NCBI GenBank assembly: GCA_037039925.1
Contig: JAXRKP010000026.1
Location: 473,501 to 537,500 of the forward strand
Length of the DNA: 64,000 bases
Source: Doris montereyensis
Lineage: Eukaryota > Mollusca > Gastropoda > Nudibranchia > Dorididae
Direction: 5' to 3'
Shown: positions 47,251 through 59,344 of the stretch, piece after piece
How the letters are laid out: each line of letters opens with the position of its first letter
Position numbering within the stretch: position 1 is the stretch's first letter
Made by a program: the position numbers and the translations under genes
The notes under the pieces: model-generated
Database searches by the model: none
The model's input: only the letters and a program-made list of their open reading frames with translations
Told to the model about the DNA's origin: nothing

Positions 47251-49200
47251 ACACACAGTGTGCTTGCTTTGGTTTGCAATCGGCTTGCCTGGCGCCGAGC
47301 CACAGAACGATGTGTTGTGTTGATGCTAAGCGCTTGTCGAGGGCGAGCAAGGCGCTTGTCTACGGAACGCATCTCCAGGGGAGGTAACGCTAAATAAACC
47401 CATTCTAAATGACATTGTTTACATTGGTAATGAGCTTGAGATGTGCGATTAACGTGAATTAGGCCAATGTCATGCAGTGAGTATTCGTGTGCTTGTTTGG
47501 ACATTAGATCTAGATTTGGATCCTATTTCTTTCATAAATTTACAGTAGCGAAATAAATCTCTGACGTACACGCCACAAATAAATCATCAAATCGTTGCAG
47601 GGCAATACGACTCATCCCTGAAGGGAAAAGAAAAAAGAAACTAGATCTAGAAGAAAGGACGATGCGGACAATGAAATTGAAATACAATATAGATCTATGT
47701 AATATTCGGCCGGTATTTTATCTTAATATAGAACTGTAGAACATTTATTTAAATCTAAAATCTAGATACATCTGATTTGAAGTGTCATTATAATCAGGTT
47801 TGGGTGGGTTTTTTGTTAATTTTTTTTGATCTAACGATGTGCTGAGCTAGACTAATAAGAGCTCCACACACAAAAAAATATTTTGTTTTTATTCTTATCT
47901 TAGGCCGATTGCGACTCTTCTTGCCTACTGTGTTAGTGTGTTCACTGTTCACTGGGAGCTGGCCACAACACAATGTGGAAGGCTGGACTTTGAACCCATG
48001 CCGCCAATTAAAGATTTACTAGACTTAGAACTAAGACTGTTTTATTTAGATCCATAGGCCTAGTATTTGTGGGATCGAATATCTCCCTGCTGTGATCACG
48101 TTTTATCTCTTGGCTTGGCAATGTCATGTTGACCTGGATGCCCTGGCTGGCTGTCAGTCTGCCTAACAGTGGCACGGCATAGAATAGAATGGAGATTTGC
48201 ACCAAGAGGCAAAAGCATTGCCCTGTTTTTCTTTCCTCTCATAAATTGACTTACATTTGGTCTAATTCTAGATCTAATCTAGATCTACATGATGTAAATC
48301 TAGATTCTACATGGTCACTATAGGTATATATTTTATTTATCAAAGGAGTTCTTCCCCCGCCCCTTCCCCCCCCTCAAAAGGGTCCTCTGTGTTTTTCACT
48401 TTAAAGTTTCTGGGAAGGAGATCTGTAGGCGGGCATATCAAGGGAAATAACTGAGATAAAAAGTTGGGGCTTGGTTTTTGTGGAGGAGGGGGTGGGGTAA
48501 AATTGAAAAGAGAGCCCAGTTTTGAAAGATGTTGCTTTCAATTGCAGCATTGTTTTGGTATTGTATATATGAGATAGGTTTCTGTCATTTCCATCGCTCT
48601 GACACTTGACAATAAAAGAGACTCAAAACAGCAGACTGTTAATTTGAACACGAACCGGTTCAAATGTCAATGCCATTGACAGCGTACAGTGTGACATATC
48701 AGATTTGTACTGAGAATTAAATGTGGCTTACTTTCATTTGCTTTTATTATCTTGACCATATTTCTAAAGGTGAAACTTGGTAGAGTTAACTAATTTACAA
48801 GTAGTCATAAGAATTTGCATTTAAATAATGCTGCGAACATGCTGAATAATAGTAGATTTAGCTAGATTGCAATATCGATCACAATGCCTGAAGGTATCTG
48901 TTATGTTTACTTATCAGTGAATTTCTCTCCCTAACCCAATTTAAACACTGCTTGACTACAGAACTCCTCCCAAATCTGCATGTTGCTACTCTGCCACTTG
49001 TGATATCGCAGGAAAATGAAGTGAACAAGTATTCACAGCCTATCTTCAAACGAAAGTTTATTTTAATAAAAACATAGAATCTATGAATCTCGATTTAACT
49101 CTAGTATCTTATGGTATAGATAATCATAGGTTTTAGGTTTACACTATAAGATATACTATAGATCCGAAACTGATATTTGAAGCGGAGAATTCTGAGGCGT
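47251..49200. other. No gene recognised
   Basis: Unique-looking DNA with several TCTAGATC palindromes (47640-47660, 48260-48310) and C runs near 48355-48375. An open minus-strand frame at 47250-47500 has no motif I recognise. Confidence 0.5.
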
Positions 49201-49212
49201 CTCATTAGGGCT

Positions 49213-49590
49213 GTGGTTTTTTCACTTGGTTCAAATGAGCAGACGACCTAAGGCCATGGTTTTCTGCTTGGTTCAAATGAGCAGACGGCGTAGGGTCATG
49301 TTTTTCTGCTTGGTTCAAATGAGCAGACGGCTTAGGGCCACGTTTTTCTGATCGGTTCAAATGAGCAGACGACTTCGGGCCATGATTTTCTGCTTGGTTT
49401 AGATGAACGAATGACCTAGAGCCATGATTTTCAACTTGGTTCAAATGAGCACATGACATAGGGCCATAATTTTTTGCATGGTTCAAATGAGCAGATGACA
49501 TAGGGCCATAATTTTTTGCATGGTTCAAATGAGCAGATGACATAGGGCCATAATTTTTTGCATGGTTCAAATGAGCAGACGACTTAGGGC
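49213..49590. repeat. Minisatellite, 42-bp unit, 9 copies
   Basis: The unit contains TGGTTCAAATGAGCAGACGA, then CTTAGGGCCATGATTTTCTG. The minus-strand frame reads NHAKNYGPMSSAHL per unit, an artefact of the period. Confidence 0.95.
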
Positions 49591-51029
49591 CATGAATTTA
49601 TGTACTTTAATAATACATGACATAATAGATGATAATATGTACTCAGTCATCACTGTGAAAGCAAAAGTCGCGTACATGTTAGGGCTTTTTTTCTTTTGTG
49701 TGTTTGTTGATGTTTTTTACATCAAACGCTCCTTGGATGGATATTGTTTACTATGTTAACCTTAATTTTATAGACTCAAAAAATTATTGTAATAAACAGG
49801 CATATAACATAAGGAAACAGGAAATACTCAGTGACATTATGCATTACATTGTATGTAGATCGCGTGTGTGTGTGAGCAAGTGTATTTGTGTTCTTGTTGG
49901 AAGGAATTTTACTTTCCGTTGCCGTGTTAGGACAGGTTTACGCTTTAGGTAGGTAGAAAATATACGATAGCAATTTATGAAGGGGAGATCGGGGCTTTCT
50001 GTTTTAGTAGGTTCAACTGTATACAATTTGTTGGAAACCTTCCCCATGTCTGACCATATCAATGCACGTGATGTGCTCAAGATTAATAATGAGAAAATCA
50101 TGTGAAAGGAAATCTCTTTTTGGTAGGTCTTGCCTTGATTTTGACAGCAAGTGACGTCACAAATGATGATATCAGATCATCTCTGTCACCAAAATTTTAC
50201 CACAGGATGTGGATCCATGCTTAACGGAGCTGCTAGTGCTTGTACCCAGTTTAAATTTTACTTTTACACCTGTAACTAATTACTTAACTTAAGTCTTTAC
50301 AAATTTGAAACAGCCATAAAACTCTTATATTATAGAAGATTTTTCTCTCGCAATTTCATAATATGTGCAAGCAGCAACGGAAAAGTTAGTGAATTTTATC
50401 AAATGTAATGTTTGAGGCCTTACCAGAGGTGCCAAACATTGCTTTTTGGAAGGGACGGTCTCTCCAAAGTCGTTGTCCCTCTGTCATTCCCAAACATGAC
50501 TCGTCCCTCCCTATCTTTCTATATCTGTCCCTCTTCTCTCACTTCTCAACTTTGCAGCTCTGCCCTACTATCTCTTCTTAAATTCAAATTGTTGAGAGCA
50601 ACGTCAATCTAGTCAATAAGATTATAAAGAATCCAGGAGTGAATTTTAAAGCAGAAATGACAATTACTCATCAAGGTAGGCCTATCCCTGTGTGCCATGT
50701 GCCAACACTGAGGCACAGCTTGGTACTGCTCTGGTGCCAGATCCCGAACCATTAGCTGAAAAGGATATCGCCATTTACACACATGATTGATGTTTTGAAC
50801 TGGCATGGCAGACTTTCCTATGGTGCCAGTGTTTTGGTTCTGATTTTGACTCTACAGCAGGAAATGTATAGCATGTAGCCTTCCGCCAGAGGATTTTGCA
50901 GCATATAATAATGTATAAGTGAGCGATGTTAGTCTATAGCTTGATGTATTGTATGATCACGTGTTTCCATATTGATGGTATGGTGTCTAGCGAAAGTTGA
51001 TACAGTCTGGTAAGAGCAGGGGCAATCTT
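49591..51029. other. No gene recognised
   Basis: Unique-looking DNA. Short frames only. Confidence 0.5.
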
Positions 51030-54010
51030 TCTTTCTTTCTTTATCAGCCCCCATTTTACCTTCCAGCGTATGGGTGCAGATGCCCGAAAGGATCTTTCTT
51101 CAGACTGCCCTGTCCTGACATTTTCTGTTTCCTTTCGTGAAAGATAAATTTATTTGCTTTAATGCCTCTTTTATATTTTCTTCCCGCTTTCTCTGAGGTC
51201 TGCCTTTTGATCTTTTACCTTGAGTTTTAGCACTGTATACTGATTTAGCTATTCTAATGTCATTCATTCTGTTAACATGCTTAAACCATCTCAGCTGATT
51301 TATTTCTATCTTGGTTTTTATATCGTCTGCTTTGTTTTGATCTCTTATTGTTATGTTTCTGATTTTGTTACCTTTAGTTTCTCTTACTACTCTTTTTAGG
51401 TATTTCATTTCAGCTGCCTGTACCCTACTATATTCCTTACTATCTAAGGTCCAGGTTTCACTGCCATAGAGGAGAGTAGGACAATAAACTGTGTTGTATA
51501 CTTCCATTTTGGTTTTTGCTGACAATTCTTGTTTACCTACAAATGCCTTTCCCAGATGGTTATATATTGCATTTGCCTTTTGGATTCTCTGACTGATTTC
51601 TTCTCTTAATTTTCCCTTTGAGTTGATCATTACTCCTAGGTAATTAAGTAGCTTTGCAGATGTTCTCAATTCTCCCTGCCCAATTTAAGATTTTGTCTTT
51701 AGCTTCCTTAGTTACTAGCATTGTTCTGGTTTTCTTTGCATAAACCCTCATTCCTCTTTTATTTAATTCAATATTCATCATGTTGATATTCAAGTGAAGA
51801 TCCCTTTCTGAGTTTTCCAAACAGAACTAAATCCTCAGCAAGTGAAAGCATTGCTACATTTACCGGTTTGAGCTTCCACATACCTTCATTCTTTTTGAGG
51901 ATTCCTTTGCAACTGAATCCATAAATGTGATATAACAAAAGAGGACTTTGAATACAACCCTGTCTGACTCCTATATCTACATCAAATTCTTCAGATCCAT
52001 TTCCAGCTGCTCTCTCTGCACATGTTGTTCTATTATAAAAACTTTTAATGGCTTCTATTAAGTTTTGTTCTACATTGTGTTCTTTTAAGGAATGCCATAG
52101 TTTGTCTCTCCTCACAGTATTACATGCCTTTTCTAAGTCAATAAAACATATGTGCAAGTCAATGTTTCTCTCAAGGAATTTTTCTATTATTTGTCTAATT
52201 GTAAATATATGTGGTCTTGTACACTTCTTCCTGGTCTAAATCCACTCTCATGTTCTTCAATCTGATCCTCTACGCTTTTCTTTAGTCTCATCTCCAGAAT
52301 CCTGGCAGAAAACTTTCCTGGTACACTAAGTAGTGATATCCCTCTATAGTTTGAGCATTCCATAGTTGATTCTTTCTTGTGTATTGGTACTACCGTTCCC
52401 TTCTTCCAGTCGTCTGGCACCTGTTGTGATTTCTATGCTTGTTGGTATATTGCATGTAATAGTTTGTCCGCCTCTCTCCCTTGGTTTTTAATCATTTCTG
52501 GATAAACTTGACTGGTCCTGGGGCTTTTCTAATTTCACTTTTCTTATAGCTGTTTGGAGTTCTTTCATTGAGATATCTACATCATCAGCTGTCTCCTCTG
52601 GATTACTTGTTACTCTTACTAATTGATCTGTACTCCTTGTTTCATATGTTCTGGATGGATTATGTAATTGTTGAAAATACTTTCTCCACGTTTCCATGAT
52701 TTTGCTGCCTCCTTTCATTATTTCTCCTTCAACTTTCTTAACTTGTTGTATTGGACATGCTTTGGTCTTTCTCATGCTCTTCATTGCTCCCCAAAATAGT
52801 TTTTGATTTCCATGATAGCTTTCTTGAAGTCATTATCCAAACTCTTCCCACTGTTCCTGTTTTGCTTCCCTAACTTCCTTTTTGGTGATAGTTCTTTTAC
52901 TCACGTAATCTGATTTCCTATCCTCTGGCCTCTTTGTTTGCAAGTATTTCTTCCAGGTATCCTTCTTTTTCTTCGATCTTAGTCTTGACCTGCTCATTCC
53001 ACCATGCTGTTCTTTTCCTATCTCATTTAATTTGTTTCCTATCACATACCTCTTCAGTACAACTGAGGAGTGTTTCTTTATACATTTGCCACTTTTTTTC
53101 TATTGTGCTATCCTTCAGATCCATCTGCCTTTCACTGATAAACCTTTTTATCCTGGATTGGTATATCTGTTTTACTATTGGTTTATTAGTTCTTCTATTT
53201 TGAGTTTAGTAGCTTTCTTTTCGTTCCTTTTCTGTTTGTTTTCTTCAGTCAGTAATCTCATTTTGGCAATCACTAGTGATGATCACTAAATATGTCAGCT
53301 TCTCTGTTTACTCTTGCATCCATTGTACGGTAAAAAAAGGGAGCTGCTAACTATTTTATAGTCTAGGATTGACTCTTCATTTACTCTTGTATATTTCTGG
53401 ATACCTTTATGAGGAAAAAACGTGTTGGCTATTTTTATGTTTTCTTTAGGCAAAAATCTATTAGTCTCTCTCCATTTGGAGAAGTTGTTGTTTCTCCTTC
53501 TTTACCTTTAACTCCTCCTGGTGTTTCTACATTGTTGCCTGCTCTAGCGTTTAAATCTCCTAAAACCATTAATTCGTCTTTGGGTTTGAGGTTTTCTGCA
53601 GCTATTTGTAAATCGTTTTCGATGATATATTTTTTTCTTCTTTTGTGGCATTACTGGCATCTTCGTTTGGTCCATGAGCTATCAATAATTTAATTTCTCT
53701 TCCTTTTGGTTTAATATTTACCTCTAATAGCCGTGGGCTTATAAATTTCCAACTTTTTAGTAGCTTTTCTTGCCTTTTATGCATTAGGAGACCTACTCCT
53801 GCTCTAGCTCTATCTTTGACATCTACTCCTAAGAAGATTAAAATATGATTTGGTCCTACATTTTCTATTCCTTGTCCCTTTTTCTTTGTTTCTGTAATGG
53901 CCAAAATGTCTACTTTGAAATTTTCAATTTCTTCAGCTAATTCAACTCTTTTCCATTTAAAATCCCTAATATTCCATGTTCCAAAAATCACAGTCCATGT
54001 CCTTTTCCAG
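51030..54010 (-). mobile_element. RTE-like LINE, nearly full length, inactivated
   Basis: Read on the minus strand. The AP-endonuclease domain starts at about 53991 (GTWNIRDFKWKRVELAEEI, DILAITETKKKG with the catalytic Glu, and IKLLIAHGPNEDAS). A linker with KDTWKKYLQT and METWRKYFQQLHN follows. The reverse transcriptase then has WKKGTVVPIHKK, NYRGISLLSVPGK, SGFRPGRSVQDH, CFIDLEKACNTVRRDKLW, VRQGCIQSPLLL and LSLAEDLVLFG. The C-terminal part has NYLGVMINSKGK, YGSETWTLDSKE and LRWFKHVNRMND, and the tail is (GAAA)n at 51030. Domain order, about 3 kb length and a microsatellite tail suit the RTE clade. Several frameshifts break the frame, and the catalytic ADD is A-E-D, so it is dead. Clade assignment is by pattern only. 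Confidence 0.88.
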
Positions 54011-54152
54011 AGTCATCGTCGAAAGTTTAAACCGGGTATATCATCATATTTAGTACTTTGAATCAATTGGTTTTGAATAAGTCGTGGATTAGCTTACTAT
54101 ACCCTTGGTAGATGGTGGGGTTGCCACCTTGAGGCCGCCTACACGGCCTTGT

Positions 54153-54285
54153 CATTTTCTGTCAGGGTTAACTCCCTTAACCTTTGGTCAACCAAGACGG
54201 GCCTGCAAGGCAACATGTTGTTTTCTGCCAGGGTTAACTTCCCAAGCCTTTGGTCAACCAAGACCCGCCTGCAAGGCAGTAGGAG
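54153..54285. repeat. About 60-bp tandem duplication, 2 copies
   Basis: Blocks with TTTTCTG(T/C)CAGGGTTAACT, CCTTTGGTCAACCAAGAC and GCCTGCAAGGCA occur twice in a row. It may belong to the neighbouring LINE remnant. Confidence 0.75.
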
Positions 54286-54324
54286 ACTCGAGGGAGCAGG
54301 ACCGCCAACTGCCTGTACAGGTGC

Positions 54325-54475
54325 TTACCTGTCAATGCCTGGGCAAGGGCAATCACTTTCACCAAATAACTGCAAGAGGTGACATGGGATTCTGTCAAGA
54401 CCTGCAGCTTTTCTGGGCTGAAGTTTTTCAAGTAGTTTTTGCACAGTTGGTACAGTTACTGTGATCTCAGGCATT
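54325..54475 (-). mobile_element. Fragment of a second LINE reverse transcriptase
   Basis: The minus strand reads ITVTVPTVQKLLEKLQPRKA then AGLDRIPCHLLQLFGE, which is the N-terminal RT block (V.K.L..L.P.KA.GPD.IP...L) of Jockey/CR1-type LINEs. It is followed by a stop. This differs from the corresponding region of the adjacent RTE-like element, so it is a separate insertion lying near that element's 5' end. Confidence 0.65.
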
Positions 54476-54814
54476 GGTGTGGGGGGGGGGGTACTTGATT
54501 TGGACGTGTATCTATACTATTATAGTATAAAGACTAAAAGAAGATTTATAGTGTGCTGTTGTGTAAAAACAGAGCAGAATTGTTCATGTACTATGTTCGC
54601 CGTATCTATACTGGTGGTATAGGTAGAGAAGCATCCTCTTTTTGGTCAATGGTACCACCAGTGGCGTAGCTAGGTGTAGGCTATAAAAGTTTAGCCCCAC
54701 CTTTAAAAATTATTTGATTACATGTACAAGCCATATCAACTAGTACTAATTCTAATTATTATTATAATTTTCAACTTTAATTCAGAAAACTTTGCGCTAG
54801 ACTTAAACCCCTCT

Positions 54815-55660
54815 AAGCCTAGTTCTTCATAGGTATATAGCCAATGGGTAGATACCACTCTAAAATAGCTAATGGGTAGATACCACTCTAAGCCTAGTTC
54901 TTCATACGTATGCATAATGGGGAGACCACCAAGAATTCAGAAAACTTTGCGCTATGGGGACTTAGACCACTCTAAGCCTAGTTCTTCATAGGTATGCATG
55001 CAAATAGCCAATGGCCAATGGGGAGAGACCACTCTAAGCCTAGTTCTTCATAGGTATGCATGCAAAACAATGGGAGAGACCACTCTAAGCCTAGTTCTTC
55101 ATAGGTATGCATGCAAATAGCCAATGGGTAGATACCACTCTAAGCCTAGTTCTTCATAGGTATGCATGCAAATAGCCAATGGGAGATACCACTCTAAGCC
55201 TAGTTCTTCATAGGTATGCATGCAAATAGCCAATGGGAGATACCACTCTAAGCCTAGTTCTTCATAGGTATGCATGCAAATAGCCAATGGGGAGAGACCA
55301 CTCTAAGCCTAGTTCTTCAGGTATGCATGCAAATAGCCAATGGGTAGATACCACTCTAAGCCTAGTTCTTCATAGGTATGCATGCAAATAGCCAATGGGG
55401 AGAGACTCTAAGCCTAGTTCTTCATACGTATGCCAATGGGTAGATACCACTCTAAGCCTAGTTCATAGGTATGCATGCAAATAGCTAATGGGTAGATACC
55501 ACTCTAAGCCTAGTTCCATAGTTCTTCGCATGCAAATGCAATGATACCACTCTAAGCCTAAGTTCTTGGGAATAGCCAAGATACCACTCTAAGCCTCTAC
55601 GTAGCCTAGTTCTTCATACTTATGCATGCAATCAGCCAATGAGTAGAGACCACTCTAAGC
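54815..55660. repeat. Minisatellite, 54-55-bp unit, about 14 copies
   Basis: The unit contains CTCTAAGCCTAGTTCTTCAT, then AGGTATGCATGCAAATAGCC, then AATGGGTAGATACCA. Many copies are partial. ATGCATGCAAAT within the unit contains the POU octamer ATGCAAAT. Confidence 0.94.
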
Positions 55661-57200
55661 ACTACCACACCATTAGATCTAGCCAATAAAATGAAAGGAA
55701 GGCTAAACTATAATGCGTAAAGCCTTTTCCCCTAGAGTCTTCCCATTGTAATCCTTATGGTATCGTTCTAGATTGTATTTGTATATATGTGGTAGAGAGA
55801 AGATCATCATCGATACCATGGCTAAAATGCTGGTATTGAGACTGAATCACGTCCATCCTCAAATGCTTTTCAAATGGGCACTAGGCACCGTTGAGTAATT
55901 AACGCATGCCGTCCTGGTTCGTGCATATAACTTATAAGTCTTTGCATAATAATATATGAGATTGAGAGCGAGAGGTTTTCAAGGTTGACCCAGTGACCTA
56001 GCTCTAGCAATGACCAAAGACTGAGCCTCCATAAATATGTAAAGGAAAGACGTGATCTCATGCAGCGTGTTTAAAACATGCACGGTTTTAGAACATGCAA
56101 CGGTTTTCCCAAACCGCGCAGATTTTCTGTTCTCATATCACTTGTTTAGGGGTAAAGAGCAGTCGTACAAACATGGATTTTGTCGTACAAATTCAATGAA
56201 TTGTTTGTAGATTTGGAGCGTAAACTTCATCTTGACTGGTTCTATGTCAAGGGTGTAGACTAGAACACGGCGAGAAATGTGTGTACTCAAAGTGAAACTA
56301 CAACTGCAACACGGGGTTGATCTTCGACGTGTGTCACAGTGTGTGTCACAGTGTGTGTGTGTGTGGGTGGGTGGGTGGGTGCGTGTGTTTGCATTTCTGT
56401 GAATGGGGAATGGGATGATTGGAAATCGTACGGGGGCTTAAAAAATATTAATTTTTAAAAAAATCTTAAACAGAGCAAAACACAGATCTCCGCGAGAAAT
56501 TTTCTTAATTTTGATACGCTGGTTTCAGAAATGACCTTCTTTTTTACGATCAGATAAACATAATTTGTTGATTTTGAGTGGACGTTTTTGTTATCCCAGT
56601 AGCCCAGGTGTTCGGGTCACGTAGGCCCTCCTCAAAACAAGGTGAGGGACAAAAAATCGCTCTCCAGAGCGGTTTTCGAAAACGCCGTACGGCTTCAGTC
56701 CGGCTTCTAGACGACTTTCTGCTCTCATGAGAATGGCTAGAGGCATAATAGAAAGGAAGTGATTTTCGAACTCTTGGCGAGCGAACTCTTGGCGAGCGAG
56801 ACAGTTAGAAGGCAATTTTAGTGATCTTAAAAAAGAAGAAAAAAATGTTTCGGCCTCTCTCAATGTCCATTGTATTAGTCGATAAATCATCATTTTTTGT
56901 GTCGTGTGTATTTTTACAAAAAAAAGTGATTTCCTTCTGAACATTTAAACGGCCAACGAGAACAGTACCGGTAGTTCTTTTTTTGTGTGTTTTAGATCTA
57001 CATGACACAATGCAGACTCTACATCTAGCTCTAGATCTATAGTGAAAAATGTGTTTTCACAGTGTAGTTATGGTACAGGTAGTAACAATAGTATACAAAA
57101 AATACGTATGCATCAATACTGTGTTTTAAAAAAAAAAAAGAAAAGAGATAAGACAATTTACCGATATTGTAGTGTATGCCTAGATCTAGTTTAGTTTTGC
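55661..57200. other. No gene recognised
   Basis: Unique-looking DNA with a GT/GGGT run (56338-56390) and TAGATCTA palindromes near 56995-57040 and 57180. An open minus-strand frame at 56591-56944 has no motif I recognise. Confidence 0.5.
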
Positions 57201-57204
57201 TCTT

Positions 57205-57992
<788 letters not shown>

Positions 57993-58309
57993 GTTGTAAT
58001 CGGGAACATGCTATGTATATTGACAATGACACGTTGACATACTGTTAAATTTGAGAAACCAATGGTTTCATTTTTAATTGTCACTTTGTGGATTCTCCCC
58101 TCTTCTGACCTTTTGTTGTTGTTTGGTTTTGTTTTTAAGTACAACGACTTTATTCCGGGTTACTAGTTAGCTTGCAAAGTAACGTTCATGGCATACAGGT
58201 CACAAGGTTCATTCCGTCACGATAAACAAACAGCAACAACAACAAAAACTAAAACTGCAAGAAAACATGTTTATAATAATATCTTAGCAAAGGAAATTCG
58301 CAGGATTGA

Positions 58310-58680
58310 CAAACTACAGCTTGAAACAACAGAAAAAACTTGACCAGCAAAGAAGATAATGCAACACAAGAGGAAAGAACCCAATAAGCGGCCCTCAAAC
58401 AATTAAAAACCTTGACCAGGAAAAACAAGGCAATGCAACACAAGAAGAAAGCCAACAAGCGGACCTCAAACAATTAAAAACCTTGACCAGGAAAACAAGG
58501 CAATGCAACACAAGAAGGAAGCCAACAAGCGAACTCAAAAATCAAAAAACCTTGACCAGGAAAACAAGGCAATGCAACACAAGAAGGAAGCCAACAAGCG
58601 GACCTCAAACAATTAAAAAACTTGACCAGGAAAACAAGGCAATGCAACACAAGAAGGAACCTAACAAGCGAACCTTCTCT
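58310..58680. repeat. Tandem repeat, about 70-bp unit, 5 copies
   Basis: The unit contains CCTCAAACAATTAAAAACCT, then TGACCAGGAAAACAAGGCAA, then TGCAACACAAGAAGGAAGCC. Confidence 0.93.
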
Positions 58681-59344
58681 TCCCACTCCCTTTTTTTTCT
58701 CAACGAGAATTATTTGTTCAAATGAGAAGAATAAATGTTTTATCTGATCCGAGCGATATTATTTGCACACATCATTAGGCCTAGGCAAGGAAGGGCCTAC
58801 AGTTGTATTCCGCTATGGTGGACACGGTGGGGAAATGCCAATTATTGACATTAAAACCAGAAGGTCGTCTTTTGTGTAGGCTTGAGGTGGCTTTGTTTAA
58901 GTGCCATTCCAGTTAAAGGGCAAAAACGCCGATAAAGGTGTCAATGTCAACACACATGTTTGATCTTATCTTCAACTTGAGTCGTCCACCATCAGAATTC
59001 AATTCAGGTCAAAACCGAGTCTCCTCTAGCCTTTACTTCATGTCCTGACTGTTGGAGACCTGGTTTCATTGTTGTGACCTATTTTGATTGTTGCTTCACC
59101 TTCGCAGTGTGTTGCCTCTATACGTATTGGCTTGGTACTCCACCAGGTGCCGAAATTTCTTTGTAAGGCAAATGTTGTTTTTTTTGCCCCCCCCCCCCCC
59201 ACGCACACAAAAACAACAACACACAAACATCTTGATGTCCAGTACATTCAAGCGCTAATCTTATGCGTAGAATCTAGATTTTACAAATTTCTGTTTTGAG
59301 GTAACAGTAACACCGTTTCAATCTGATTTCGTATAAAAAAAGTA
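58681..59344. other. No gene seen; short C run
   Basis: Unique-looking DNA with a C run at about 59189-59201. No coding motif. Confidence 0.55.
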
